Below are positions 45,242 to 54,424 of a stretch of DNA of 64,000 nt, in pieces (the first letter of the stretch is position 1; each line of letters opens with the position of its first letter). Under the pieces are notes generated by a model. The model had not been told where the DNA came from. It was given only the letters and a program-made list of their open reading frames with translations, and did no database searches. The stretch is from CAYXVU01 sp964468725. Lineage in GTDB: Bacteria; Acidobacteriota; Blastocatellia; UBA7656. Location: positions 1 to 64,000 of the forward strand of contig CAYXVU010000004.1 of the NCBI GenBank assembly GCA_964468725.1, written 5' to 3'. A program made the position numbers and the translations under genes.

Positions 45242-45298
45242 CGTTTGTACACTACCGACGGGTAGATTCTCGCTGACTTCTTCGCACCGCGCAACAAG

Positions 45299-47335
45299 CT
45301 ACTTACGCATCAGAACGACGGGCGACTGCTCGGCAGAGCGCACGGCGCTGAAAAACTTTTTCACCGCTTCGTATTGCGTTGGCGGAATGATTACATTGCG
45401 AACGGTCAGGCTGCGATAAAAATGCAGGTGGCCGTCTTTGACCTCGTAGCTTGTCACATAGCTGCCAAACGGAACATCGAGTTTCACAGGATCGGGCATT
45501 TCATCAACCGACAGCCCTTCGGGGAGTTTGATCTTCGCTCTCTCCGTATAGGCTTCGGACTCCAGCATAATCGCGCGGCGACGCGTCGGATTGGTTAAGG
45601 CTAACGCTTCGCCACGTGAAACCAACGCCGGTTTGAAGACCAACAACCGTCCGCTCATCACTTGCCCGTAACGCGGGGCGTTGAACTCAACATCCAGAGA
45701 GAATCGCCCGGCCATCAAATCGTCTGCCGGTTCCACTTTGGTGATGCTGGCTCCGCTGACGCTTCGCATAATCCACCCCTCGACGAGTTTGACATAATCC
45801 GAGCGCGGCAGGCCGAGAAACGCGCGTCGCTCATTGACGGCAGCTTGGCCCGTCGAACGCTCGCGCACATTCACTTGAATGCTGCCATCGGCAGCTAAAG
45901 AGGCATCCACGTTGCGCTCCATCAGATTCGCTTCCGGCGGGGTTACCGGCATCCGCAACAGTGCGCCATCTTCACCAGCGATGAGGAGCGCAAGGCTTCC
46001 CTGTTCGTGGTCGGGCAAATCACCAACCGGCGTCGTGTCATCTGTAGGGTCAAAGATGAGCAAGTGTCCTAACTTCGCGTGATTGACAATCGTGGGCGAT
46101 TTGGTTTCCTCACTCACTTTGATGGCAATGATGCAGTGGTTGAATTGTTGCGGGGACGGCCATTCTTCGCGCACATAGGTCGGATCGCCCGAATAGATGC
46201 AAACCAGATAGGAAGGGATATTGATCGCGCGCAACATGGCGCGCATCAAATTGGCTTTATCTTTGCAATCACCATACGATTTGGCGAAGACTTCGATGGC
46301 CGAGTGCGGACGATAGCCGCCGCCGCGTCCGACGCCGGTTTGAATCGAGACATAATTGATTTTTTGCACGAAGCGACCGATGGCCTGAATCTTCTCATAT
46401 TCGGTCTTTGCGTTGGCAATCAGTTGCCTCGCCTTTCCGGCCAGCGCATCGTCAAGGGTCGCCTGCGACTCGCTGAGAGTGGTCAACCATTTTGATACCG
46501 TTTGCCAGCTATCAAAGCTCGCCGCCGCATTCGATTTTCCGGGAGATGGAAAATAACTGACTGCCAGTCGTGGGGCAATTTGGGTTAGCGGCGGCGCGGA
46601 TGGTTCCTCTTCAATAAACGGCAGGTCGCGCAGTTCCCAGCTATAGGCTGAGCCGTTGACAGACGGCTCGATAGGGGGGCGGTTGAAGGTCACGCCTTCG
46701 GCGCGCCACCCAGTCGGCAAGATGATGGCGAAGCGTGAGAGCATGGTCGGCAAATTGTTTTGAAATTGAAACTCGAATTGTGTGAAGACCGAGCGATCTT
46801 CCATCGTCCATTCATACCCAAATAGCGCCCCCGGCTCGGCGTCATCGGTTGCTAGGATGACTCTTCTTCGCACATCGCCATAAACATCATTAGGTGAAAC
46901 GGCCACATCCGCCACTTCGTTCTTATCGTACTTCTTCACTTCGCCCGAAGAGCGTACCAACCAAGCGCGAAAATCTTTCACCTTCCCGGTATCCGTCATG
47001 TACAACAGACTGGCGCCTGCGACCTTGCGCCCCTCGCCGGTCAAAATCCGCATCGCGCCGCGCTCAACGGTCACAACTTTTCCATCTTCTTCGACGCGGA
47101 TGCTCTGCTCGTTGAGCAAGACCAGAGCCGGAACGCGACGATCTTGTGTGGGAGCAGGGTTCGCGCTGGCTTGTTTGAGCCATTGCGGTACCTCTTGTGC
47201 AAGGGCATAACCTTGATTGGCTATCGCAATCAAGATGAAAAGGATACTCCCTCGAAAAATGGTCAGCCCAACGATTCGCGTTTGCAGGTTGCTGGGATGC
47301 TTGCCCGACCGGTTCCACTGATGAATTTGCCTCAT
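45299..47335 (-). CDS. DUF3857/transglutaminase-like secreted protein, catalytic residues intact
   Basis: 678 residues from ATG 47335, which has CGGAG 9 nt upstream; a GTG at 47353 overlaps the previous stop but lacks a site. Signal peptide near residues 25-45 (ILFILIAIANQGYALAQ). The DUF3857 part (about 70-270: NEQSIRVEEDGKVVTVERGAMRILTGEGRK) is followed by a transglutaminase-like core with the full triad: Cys in SYGDCKDKANLMRAML, His in QQFNHCIIAI, and Asp in LLIFDPTDD. A C-terminal beta-rich part follows. Such proteins act in the periplasm as cross-linking enzymes or peptidases. Located 15 bp downstream of a homologue without the triad, in one operon. Confidence 0.85.
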   Translation of the reverse strand: MRQIHQWNRSGKHPSNLQTRIVGLTIFRGSILFILIAIANQGYALAQEVPQWLKQASANPAPTQDRRVPALVLLNEQSIRVEEDGKVVTVERGAMRILTGEGRKVAGASLLYMTDTGKVKDFRAWLVRSSGEVKKYDKNEVADVAVSPNDVYGDVRRRVILATDDAEPGALFGYEWTMEDRSVFTQFEFQFQNNLPTMLSRFAIILPTGWRAEGVTFNRPPIEPSVNGSAYSWELRDLPFIEEEPSAPPLTQIAPRLAVSYFPSPGKSNAAASFDSWQTVSKWLTTLSESQATLDDALAGKARQLIANAKTEYEKIQAIGRFVQKINYVSIQTGVGRGGGYRPHSAIEVFAKSYGDCKDKANLMRAMLRAINIPSYLVCIYSGDPTYVREEWPSPQQFNHCIIAIKVSEETKSPTIVNHAKLGHLLIFDPTDDTTPVGDLPDHEQGSLALLIAGEDGALLRMPVTPPEANLMERNVDASLAADGSIQVNVRERSTGQAAVNERRAFLGLPRSDYVKLVEGWIMRSVSGASITKVEPADDLMAGRFSLDVEFNAPRYGQVMSGRLLVFKPALVSRGEALALTNPTRRRAIMLESEAYTERAKIKLPEGLSVDEMPDPVKLDVPFGSYVTSYEVKDGHLHFYRSLTVRNVIIPPTQYEAVKKFFSAVRSAEQSPVVLMRK

Positions 47336-47349
47336 AATCGAAACTCCGT

Positions 47350-49338
47350 TCACTGCTTCTCGGCATTCTGCTTGAGAGTCAGCGTGTGATTATCCCGCTC
47401 ATGCAGAATATCAAATACCCGCTTCAGATTGGGATAGGATTCGACAGGAAATAGAATCATTCCGTTATTGCCAAAGATGAATTTTCTTTCGTATTGAATG
47501 GCGCGCCCGCCATCGAGCGTGCGGATGCGAACGTTGTACTGCCCGACGCGTTCCACATTAAACGGTCCCGGAGAATCCGCACTATCGAGCGTGTAGCCTT
47601 CCGGCAACGCAATCTCTACCCGATCCTCTTCCGACCAGGGGAAATCAAAGTAGATGGGATGCTTGCGATTACTGGTCTGAAACAAGGCGCCAACCCCTTT
47701 TTGAAAGAAAGCCGGTTGCAAAAACAACCGTTTGCCAGTGCGTTGGGCGTATTCCGGCACACGAATGTGAAATTGATAGACGAATGGCTGGACAGCGTCC
47801 GTGACATTCTCGATGCGGATATTGGCGAGTTCTGCCGTGCTCATTCGTTCTTTAACCGATTCGTACAATATCTTTTCGCGTTCGGTCGGAGATTCATCGT
47901 CATTGTTCTCTTTGTATTGAAAAGCATAGTGTCCGGTGTATTCGATCTTTATATCGCCTTCCAATGTGCCTTCGCCGTCGAGGGTTAATTTCGCTGTGCG
48001 ACGAATGGCACTCTTCTCCGCAGCAGAAAATGGGATGCTCACAAAGGCGGGCTGCTTCGAATCGCAAAGCAAAGCCTGCACGCCTTCCGACCACCACCCG
48101 ACCATGCCATACGGTACATAGGTGCTGGCCGGGTCAAAGAAACGCCATTGCTCCCCAACTTTGACCGCCACTATGAAATCTCGCAGGAAGTAGGCAGCGG
48201 TCACATCGCGCTTGAAGAATGTATCGTTGCGCGGGGCCAGCCAGGCGGTTCGAGCTTCAAACCCGGCTGCGGTTGCCAGCGCGGCAAACAGCATGTTGAT
48301 ATCGAACCCGCTGCCAAAACCGCGTTTGAGCGTATCGGAAGGCGATTTATTCTCATCTACTTTCGCCAAATCCTTATCGCTCATGCCGGAAGCGTCATCC
48401 GAAGCGTTTTTAATCTTGCTGCGACAAAGCTCAAAGAGGCGCGCGATCTTCTCATCCGGAGATGGCGAATCCCCGATTGCCGCCGCTGCCGCTTTCTTCA
48501 CGTCGCCATTAACCGACATATACTCTTTCGTCCCCTCGTGAAAACGAGCGGCGATTTTCGGCCAAAAGCGGTCGGGAGGCTCGGCCTTGTCACGGGAATA
48601 GTAGAGCAACATCCAAGTTTTGAGTTCGTCTTCAGGCGGCATTTGAGGCTCTTCTCGAAAGGCTGGCATATTGGTCATCGTAACACTGTAGAATCCGTCT
48701 TTCTCTTTAACGATGGGAACGTCCTGCCCATTGAACGTAATCGAACTCATCCCCACAGTGGCGAAACCGCTTTCCAGTCTGGCGGGTTTGATCTGATATT
48801 TTACGCGCTGGATGGGAATCTCACGTTGAAAATAGAGACGCAAATTATTCGCCAGTTGATTGCGGCGATACTCGCGCCAACGATATTCGATGATTGAACC
48901 CGGTTCGACAGCGGGCATAGCGAATGACTTATTCTTAATCTTCAAACCACCTACTTTCACAATCACTCTTTCGAAAACAGCATCCTTCGCCAGAGGAACA
49001 ATCGAACCGTCCGCTTTGATGGTACGACCGGCGATGTCTTTCACATCCGTGCCATTGAGGAAAGGAATATCAACTTTGTAATGCTCCTCTTTGCCGCGTT
49101 CGGTGAAGATTTTGATGCGAATGTAATGCTCAAAGACCAAATCTTGCCCGGCGTCATTGATTCGCACTTCCCACAATAAAACTTCGGCATCCGCGTCCTT
49201 TTCGACGAGGGGCGACTTTAACGACAGGTGGGCTGGCTCTACGGGCTTCCAATCATCGGCGGCAACCTCCGGCACAACATTTAAGGCTAGAACGCAGACC
49301 AGCATCAAGATGACAAACAAAGACAGACGATTCTTCAT
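47350..49338 (-). CDS. DUF3857/transglutaminase-like secreted protein lacking catalytic residues
   Basis: 662 residues with AGGGAG before ATG 49338 and signal peptide (LSLFVILMLVCVLALNVVPEVAA). It aligns in outline with the next gene: DUF3857 part (VEKDADAEVLLWEVRINDAGQDLVFEHYIRIKIFTERGKEEHYKVDIPF), then the transglutaminase-like region. But where the Cys motif (GDCKDK) should stand it reads GFGSGFDINMLFAAL, and the His position reads LRDFIVAV. Only the Asp remains (WRFFDPAS). It is therefore probably a non-catalytic homologue, maybe a binding or regulatory partner of the active protein encoded immediately downstream. A near-consensus promoter precedes it. Confidence 0.82.
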   Translation of the reverse strand: MKNRLSLFVILMLVCVLALNVVPEVAADDWKPVEPAHLSLKSPLVEKDADAEVLLWEVRINDAGQDLVFEHYIRIKIFTERGKEEHYKVDIPFLNGTDVKDIAGRTIKADGSIVPLAKDAVFERVIVKVGGLKIKNKSFAMPAVEPGSIIEYRWREYRRNQLANNLRLYFQREIPIQRVKYQIKPARLESGFATVGMSSITFNGQDVPIVKEKDGFYSVTMTNMPAFREEPQMPPEDELKTWMLLYYSRDKAEPPDRFWPKIAARFHEGTKEYMSVNGDVKKAAAAAIGDSPSPDEKIARLFELCRSKIKNASDDASGMSDKDLAKVDENKSPSDTLKRGFGSGFDINMLFAALATAAGFEARTAWLAPRNDTFFKRDVTAAYFLRDFIVAVKVGEQWRFFDPASTYVPYGMVGWWSEGVQALLCDSKQPAFVSIPFSAAEKSAIRRTAKLTLDGEGTLEGDIKIEYTGHYAFQYKENNDDESPTEREKILYESVKERMSTAELANIRIENVTDAVQPFVYQFHIRVPEYAQRTGKRLFLQPAFFQKGVGALFQTSNRKHPIYFDFPWSEEDRVEIALPEGYTLDSADSPGPFNVERVGQYNVRIRTLDGGRAIQYERKFIFGNNGMILFPVESYPNLKRVFDILHERDNHTLTLKQNAEKQ

Positions 49339-49396
49339 AACCTTATTCTCCCTTTAGGCATGAAAATTGACTGACGAATACTCTCAACTTAATGAT

Positions 49397-49420
49397 TTAG
49401 CGTGAGAATTTCCTCACTAA
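49397..49420 (-). promoter_or_regulatory. Leader hairpin before the DUF3857 operon
   Basis: GTGAG (49402-49406) and CTCAC (49413-49417) with outer TTA/TAA pairing form a small hairpin in the untranslated leader between the promoter and ATG 49338. It may affect translation or mRNA stability, or mean nothing; the stem is short. Confidence 0.3.
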
Positions 49421-49437
49421 GGCGGCGCGCAGAGGCG

Positions 49438-49466
49438 ATTATAATCATCGTCATTCCGCTTGTAAA
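49438..49466 (-). promoter_or_regulatory. Near-consensus sigma-70 promoter of the DUF3857 operon
   Basis: On the minus strand: TTTACA (49466-49461), 17-nt spacer, TATAAT (49443-49438), the best -10 in the window. Transcription would start near 49431 with a leader of about 93 nt. The M16 gene upstream ends at 49495, so this promoter separates the two transcription units. Confidence 0.75.
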
Positions 49467-49494
49467 TGTTTAGAAACTCTTCTGTCAGGAGTGC

Positions 49495-50916
49495 CTACTG
49501 AAAGACTCGGTCGAGTTGGATAATCTCAATGGCTTTGGGGGTTACGGGCAGATCATATCGCTCAATTATCCGATCTTCTTCCAATACTTCGGATGGCGGC
49601 AGAGAGGCATAGTGAATAGGTGAGGGCAGGTTTTCTATTATCGCCTGGCGAAATCCGCTCGCATCATCCGTCACAACTACGATCTTGAGGTTTTCGGACT
49701 GTAAGTATTTTCGAATCACGCGATTGACCTCTTCACAGGTCAAGGTTCTCAATTGTTGGCGAATATAATCGGAGAAGGCAGGGATGCCATAAAACCGGCT
49801 ATCGAGCGCGTACCCAAGCCGCGCGTCTTGCGACTTAGTCAGCAGATTGACGAACTTCATTAAAAACTGTCGTGTTCCGATGAATTGTTCTTCGGTCATC
49901 CCTTCAGTGACGAGTTTGTGCAATTCAAAGAGCGCCGCACGCAAAGCGAATCGAGCATTCGCCGGTTCAACCGGACGAATCCACACTTGAAAAATCTGCT
50001 GCTGACGAGCCAAATTCGGATCGGGGTGGAACAGATACATGCCGCGCGGAAAGTATTCGAGATAGGCATAATCGCCATAATTGAGGCCGCGCACCTGTCG
50101 CAGTCGTTGATACAGATGGGAATTGCTCGAACGATGTTGGCCGAAGTGCGATTGCGCGACCAGTAAGGCAGGCCAATCCGCGTGGGCGCGCGTGATTGAA
50201 ATCGGATGGCCAAAAGAGATGGCAACGCCGCGCGTTTCTTTGGCAATGACTCGCCATTGCAGACCGTTGATAACTTCCGGCTCCGGCGCGGCCAGAGTGG
50301 AAGGGTTACCCAGCGGCAATGCCGATACCATATCCCTCTTGATCTGTTCGGAAAAGTTTCCCTCGTAGCCACCGGCCAATCCGATTATCAGATTTGCCTG
50401 TGTGTAATGTTGATGATAGAACTGCTGGACATCCGCGAGGGTTATGCGTTCCAATGCCGTTATACATCCGAGGTTGTGATGACCATAGGGGTGATTCGTA
50501 TAAATGAAATTGTAGAGCTCCTCTTTTCCTAACTCTTCGTCATTTTGCTCGCGCAGGTTGATTCGAAGAAAGTTAATGGCATCTTCTCGAAGTCGCTTAA
50601 AGTCGTCTTCTCGCCAACCCGGGTCGAGAAGCATGGCAGAGATGATTTCATAATAGGCTGGCAAATTATCCACATGGGTTGCCCCGATAAAGACTGTCAT
50701 CTCCTTATCCACTTGTGCAGCAAACGCGGTGGCCATCGGATACATGGCGCGCACGATCTCTTCATACTTCATCAGCCGACTACCTCCACCGGCCAAACAG
50801 GCAGCCGTCAGCGCGGCAAGCCCTGCTTTACCCGGCGGGTCGAAAGCAGCGCCAACAGTGAAGAGCAACCGCAGGCTAACGAGAGATGAGGAGTCGGGCA
50901 GCAGCACTTCGTCCAA
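49495..50916 (-). CDS. M16-family (insulinase-like) non-catalytic partner protein
   Basis: 473 residues from TTG 50916; GGA lies about 10 nt upstream, and the frame opens after a TAG at 50952, so a start slightly upstream (CTG 50943) is possible. M16 halves are visible: SLRLLFTVGAAFDPPGKAGLAALTAACLAGGG, LNFLRINLREQNDEELGKEELYNFIY, and QFYHQHYTQANLIIGLAGGY. The HxxEH zinc motif is absent: at its place the text reads GLAALTAACL. The upstream gene supplies that motif, so the two probably form a heterodimer as in PqqF/mitochondrial processing-type proteases. No signal peptide is seen in either. Confidence 0.85.
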   Translation of the reverse strand: MDEVLLPDSSSLVSLRLLFTVGAAFDPPGKAGLAALTAACLAGGGSRLMKYEEIVRAMYPMATAFAAQVDKEMTVFIGATHVDNLPAYYEIISAMLLDPGWREDDFKRLREDAINFLRINLREQNDEELGKEELYNFIYTNHPYGHHNLGCITALERITLADVQQFYHQHYTQANLIIGLAGGYEGNFSEQIKRDMVSALPLGNPSTLAAPEPEVINGLQWRVIAKETRGVAISFGHPISITRAHADWPALLVAQSHFGQHRSSNSHLYQRLRQVRGLNYGDYAYLEYFPRGMYLFHPDPNLARQQQIFQVWIRPVEPANARFALRAALFELHKLVTEGMTEEQFIGTRQFLMKFVNLLTKSQDARLGYALDSRFYGIPAFSDYIRQQLRTLTCEEVNRVIRKYLQSENLKIVVVTDDASGFRQAIIENLPSPIHYASLPPSEVLEEDRIIERYDLPVTPKAIEIIQLDRVFQ

Positions 50917-50981
50917 GCAGATGATTTCCTTTCTGACCCGCAGTTCGGGCTAGCAGAACAGCTTTGATGAAACCGCTCCGT

Positions 50982-52244
50982 TCATATTGAGGGCATCAAG
51001 GTCACGACCGTTTGTTGCGTGTCGAGGAAATACTGCGCCGCAATCGTTTGAATATCCTCCGGCGTGACCTCAGCATATCTATCGTAGAGCCGATTGAGCG
51101 TCTCCGGCGTGCGTCGCAATCCAATGTAGGGAGCCAGCGCACCGGCAATCGCTTCCGAATTATCCAGACTCAAAGCAAAACTGTACTTCAGGTGCGCTTT
51201 TACATCTTCCAGCCGTTGACTCGCCGGAGCTTTACCTCTGAACCCGTCGAACATTTCGATGATCGCGTCGCGCACATAATTGAGTGACGCAGCCTCCTTG
51301 CATCGGGCAACGACGATGAGCAGATAGGGATCGAGATAGCTCTCGAAGGAATAAAACAGAGCGTCTACCTTCTGCTCTTTGATAACCAATCGCTGATACA
51401 GATCCGAATTTTCCGAAAACCCCAGATTGCCGATGAGTTCCAACGCCGCGCTATCCTTGCGGTCGTCGGTATAAGCTGCCCCTTTGTATGCGACAACCAC
51501 CCACGGAAGGGTATTGCCCGGCCAATCAATGTGCGCCTGACGGGCGGCTAATTGCGGCGGTTCTGAGGGTATCACCGGCACATATCTGCCCGGCGACCAG
51601 CCTCCCCAATAATCCTCTACGAGAGTTCTTACCGCTTCGCGTTGGATATCGCCAACGACGGCCAGAGTCGTGTACTCCGGGCGATAGTAACGATGGAAAA
51701 ACTCTATCGAATAATCATAGAGGTTCGGCATGTTTTCGATGTCTTCGACAAAGCCCATCGTCGTGTGCTTGTAGGTGTGCGATTGAAAGGCGGTGTCGCG
51801 CAGCACTTCAACGAGTTTATTGAGCGGATTCGCATAGTTTTTATTGTATTCACCCAATACCGCTTTGGTTTCGGTCTTGAATAACTCGATGGGAACTTTA
51901 AGATTTTGAAAGCGGTCGGCTTCGAGTTGAAGAATCGTTTCGAAATCCTCTTTAGAAAAGATTGAATGATAGACGGTGCGATCATCAGTCGTATAGGCAT
52001 TTCGGTCTGCGCCCGCTCGTTTCATAATTTCGTCATAGGCTTCAGTCGAATACTGTTCGGTTCCGCGAAACATCAGATGCTCAAACAGATGGGCAAAGCC
52101 CGATTTCCCCGGCTCAATCTCATTGCGTGATCCGGTTTGCACAACGATATAGAGAGCAACTAGATTCGGGAAATCCGTCGGCACAGTGATGAGGCGCAAT
52201 TGGTTGGATAAGTCATCAATTGCATATGCGTAAGGGAAAATCAT
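50982..52244 (-). CDS. M16-family zinc metallopeptidase, catalytic subunit
   Basis: 420 residues from ATG 52244, with AAGGAAGG upstream. The inverted zinc motif is intact: HLFEH in GFAHLFEHLMFRGT, with the distal Glu in ILQLEADRF. Other family marks are LVALYIVVQTGSRNEIEPGKSG and FHRYYRPEYTTLAVVGDI. These peptidases trap and cut short or unfolded peptides. No signal peptide appears after the chosen start, so it works in the cytoplasm (the longer frame to 52325 would give a hydrophobic N-terminus but has no ribosome binding site). The non-catalytic partner follows 65 bp downstream. Confidence 0.9.
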   Translation of the reverse strand: MIFPYAYAIDDLSNQLRLITVPTDFPNLVALYIVVQTGSRNEIEPGKSGFAHLFEHLMFRGTEQYSTEAYDEIMKRAGADRNAYTTDDRTVYHSIFSKEDFETILQLEADRFQNLKVPIELFKTETKAVLGEYNKNYANPLNKLVEVLRDTAFQSHTYKHTTMGFVEDIENMPNLYDYSIEFFHRYYRPEYTTLAVVGDIQREAVRTLVEDYWGGWSPGRYVPVIPSEPPQLAARQAHIDWPGNTLPWVVVAYKGAAYTDDRKDSAALELIGNLGFSENSDLYQRLVIKEQKVDALFYSFESYLDPYLLIVVARCKEAASLNYVRDAIIEMFDGFRGKAPASQRLEDVKAHLKYSFALSLDNSEAIAGALAPYIGLRRTPETLNRLYDRYAEVTPEDIQTIAAQYFLDTQQTVVTLMPSI

Positions 52245-52470
52245 CTTAGCGTTCGCCTTCCTTTTAACCCGAAACCATACTAGCACAAGGCGAATCATCG
52301 CCAAAAAGTAACTCTCTGCTAACAAGGCTCAGACAGAAATGAATCTCAATGAATGGTCGGATCGCCGAAACGTAATCCTCATTGTGCCTCTTCATCAACC
52401 GGCATTCAGGCGTGTCTATCCTCTCAGCCTTATTACAATCCATATGCAAATCGTTATTCTCAAACTTGGA

Positions 52471-53193
52471 TTACCGAGCAACCATGATCAATACCATCAC
52501 GATGACCAGAATCGGCAAAGCGATGAGGGAAATAAAAACCGGCAACGCAGCGCGATGAGCAAAATTCAAGGTGTACCCCAATCCGATGAGTTTTTCGACC
52601 CACAGGCGCGGGTCTTCCGGGTTGCTGTAAAACAGTCCATTCCACCCTTCTGCGCCCGTCAGCATTCCCGCACGCTTCAGGCGGCGAAACGCAAATAAGA
52701 GCCGCGCGATACCCAGACCGATGGCGGTAAAGATGAAGATAAAGGCTGTCACGACTGTGAAGGTCGGTTCATAGCGCGGATAGAGCGGCAATTTGACGGC
52801 CATCAATGCCATCAAAAGGGCAACCGCAATGCTCATCATCCGCACAAACCCGACGGTCGCCTGCGCCAATAAGCCGAGCGCCTGCGGGGAGATTTTGAAG
52901 TCACGGCTGCGGCTGCGATGCGTTTTGACAAATTGCCCGATGCCTTCCAGAAATACACAAATCCCTCCCCCTAAGAGCAGGAAGCCAAAGACCCACAAGG
53001 GCGTCTTGCTCGCCCATCTGTCAGCCTCACCGCGTACTCCCCAATGAACCGCCCATTGTTCAGGAATCCGGCTCCAAAAGACCAAGAGCACGGCGGCTGC
53101 CGCTAGTAAAATCAGATAAGGTACCCAACGCAGGGAATGGAGGCTGGCTTGTTCCGGTTCGAGCGGCAATACGGAGTTGGTTGCTGTGCTCAT
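52471..53193 (-). CDS. DUF1648-domain multi-pass membrane protein
   Basis: 240 residues from ATG 53193, with GAGGAG upstream. The N-terminal helix (WVPYLILLAAAAVLLVFW) is followed by RIPEQWAVHWGVRGEADRW, the DUF1648 signature (IPxxxPxHWGxxGxxD), then about four more helices (LWVFGFLLLGGGICVFLEGI, FVRMMSIAVALLMALMAVKL, FTVVTAFIFIFTAIGLGIARLLFAF, AALPVFISLIALPILVIVMVLIMVA). Family members include SdpI-like immunity or signalling proteins, but the role is unknown. It is the last gene in the minus-strand run starting at speD; 32 bp separate it from the gene before. A 226-bp gap up to the M16 gene holds nothing I can support. Confidence 0.75.
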   Translation of the reverse strand: MSTATNSVLPLEPEQASLHSLRWVPYLILLAAAAVLLVFWSRIPEQWAVHWGVRGEADRWASKTPLWVFGFLLLGGGICVFLEGIGQFVKTHRSRSRDFKISPQALGLLAQATVGFVRMMSIAVALLMALMAVKLPLYPRYEPTFTVVTAFIFIFTAIGLGIARLLFAFRRLKRAGMLTGAEGWNGLFYSNPEDPRLWVEKLIGLGYTLNFAHRAALPVFISLIALPILVIVMVLIMVAR

Positions 53194-53225
53194 TTTCAAT
53201 TCTCCTCTTCGTCTTTCTGCTCTGC

Positions 53226-54416
53226 TCACTTCGCAGTGACGGGTGCGGGACGTGAGAGGGTTGGGGCTTCTGACGCGGTCAGCGAAAAATCAGGATTGCT
53301 CCTGCGTCGCCAGATAAATCCGTCCAGCACGTAATGGGTCAATTGCGGCAAAGCCAGCAAGGGCACAAGGAGAATTTTGAATGCTCCCACATGCCAGGCT
53401 TCCCCAAATAACCACTCGCGTTCCTGCCACACGCTGCGATCCCACAATAGCTCTTCGGTGTAAGCGAATGCCCATAAAATGAAAAGGAAGAATATCGGGC
53501 TGCGAGCAAACCAGCGATAGACGCGACCGCTCTCTGACCTCTCCATCCGTCTGCGACCATACCAATAGATCAATGCCAGATAGGGAACGCCATGAATGAC
53601 GACATTCGTTACCGTGAAGGCATAATCCGAATTGAACGCCACAATGCCGACATACCAACAGACTGCTGTGGTCACCACGACAATATCTTTGCCAATATGA
53701 AACTGTCGCTTAACAACGGCGCGATACAGCGATTGACCGGCATAGGCCAGCATCGTGCACCAATAGAGCGGCTCGGTGATCGTATGCAAAAAACCTGGCA
53801 GCCCAGCAAAGTCTCTCGGCAAAAACCACCAAAAGTTGCGCGGTAGATGGGTGTGCCAGTAGATCAGCGGATAGACAGTCGCCGCATAAATTGCCAGCGT
53901 ATCAATCCACCAACTCAACCGCTCGCGGTCGCCCGCTTTCGCTCGATAGAGGGCTACCCAACCGTATTGCTGTCGCACAAAATGAAAGACGGCCAGATAA
54001 GCCAAAGAACGCCAAAAGACCAACTGCCCTTCGGAGTACAATGCCACGCCGAAGACGTAGCCGAGCACGGGTACAAGTCCATACAACCAGGGTCGTCGCC
54101 GGAGTTCAGCCCTATCGAAATAGACGCGGAAACCGGTCGAATAGACGTGCGCGACATCAATCAACAAAATGGCCGGAATCCATGCCCAATCCGGTGTGTC
54201 GTCGTAAAGGACGCCTGTCCCTGCACCAATCCACAAGGCCAACAACGATACAACTGCGCTCCCTAAAAAGACCGACAGGTCAATGGGTCGTGAAAAGAGC
54301 CAGACGGAGGAGTGACCGGCAATCGCAATAGAGCCGTCGTCGGGTTCGGCGGGCAATGGCGGCGCGATGCCACGCGCCGTTTTTGAAGTCAGGTTTTGAC
54401 CAACCGCTTGGCTCAT
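53226..54416 (-). CDS. Multi-spanning membrane protein of unknown function
   Basis: 396 residues with about nine to ten helices and AAGG before ATG 54416. The N-terminal about 40 residues are soluble. Conserved-looking features: DVAHVYSTGFRVYFDRAELRRRPWLY, YLAVFHFVRQQYGWVALYRAK, YPLIYWHTHLPRNFWWF, YAFTVTNVVIHGVPYLALIYWY, and ALPQLTHYVLDGFIWRRRSNPDF. Several His residues sit at membrane boundaries (DVAHVY, FHFVRQQYG, HTHLP, NVVIHGVPY, THYVLDGFIWR), as in metal-dependent lipid-modifying enzymes, but I do not recognise a named family. It starts 8 bp downstream of the FAD enzyme stop, so it belongs to that operon. Confidence 0.75.
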   Translation of the reverse strand: MSQAVGQNLTSKTARGIAPPLPAEPDDGSIAIAGHSSVWLFSRPIDLSVFLGSAVVSLLALWIGAGTGVLYDDTPDWAWIPAILLIDVAHVYSTGFRVYFDRAELRRRPWLYGLVPVLGYVFGVALYSEGQLVFWRSLAYLAVFHFVRQQYGWVALYRAKAGDRERLSWWIDTLAIYAATVYPLIYWHTHLPRNFWWFLPRDFAGLPGFLHTITEPLYWCTMLAYAGQSLYRAVVKRQFHIGKDIVVVTTAVCWYVGIVAFNSDYAFTVTNVVIHGVPYLALIYWYGRRRMERSESGRVYRWFARSPIFFLFILWAFAYTEELLWDRSVWQEREWLFGEAWHVGAFKILLVPLLALPQLTHYVLDGFIWRRRSNPDFSLTASEAPTLSRPAPVTAK

Positions 54417-54424
54417 CTTTAGAT

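Noticed and set aside
48148..48897. A 249-codon plus-strand frame antisense to the second DUF3857 gene
   Set aside because: No domain or ribosome binding site; the minus-strand gene has signal peptide, promoter and family motifs.
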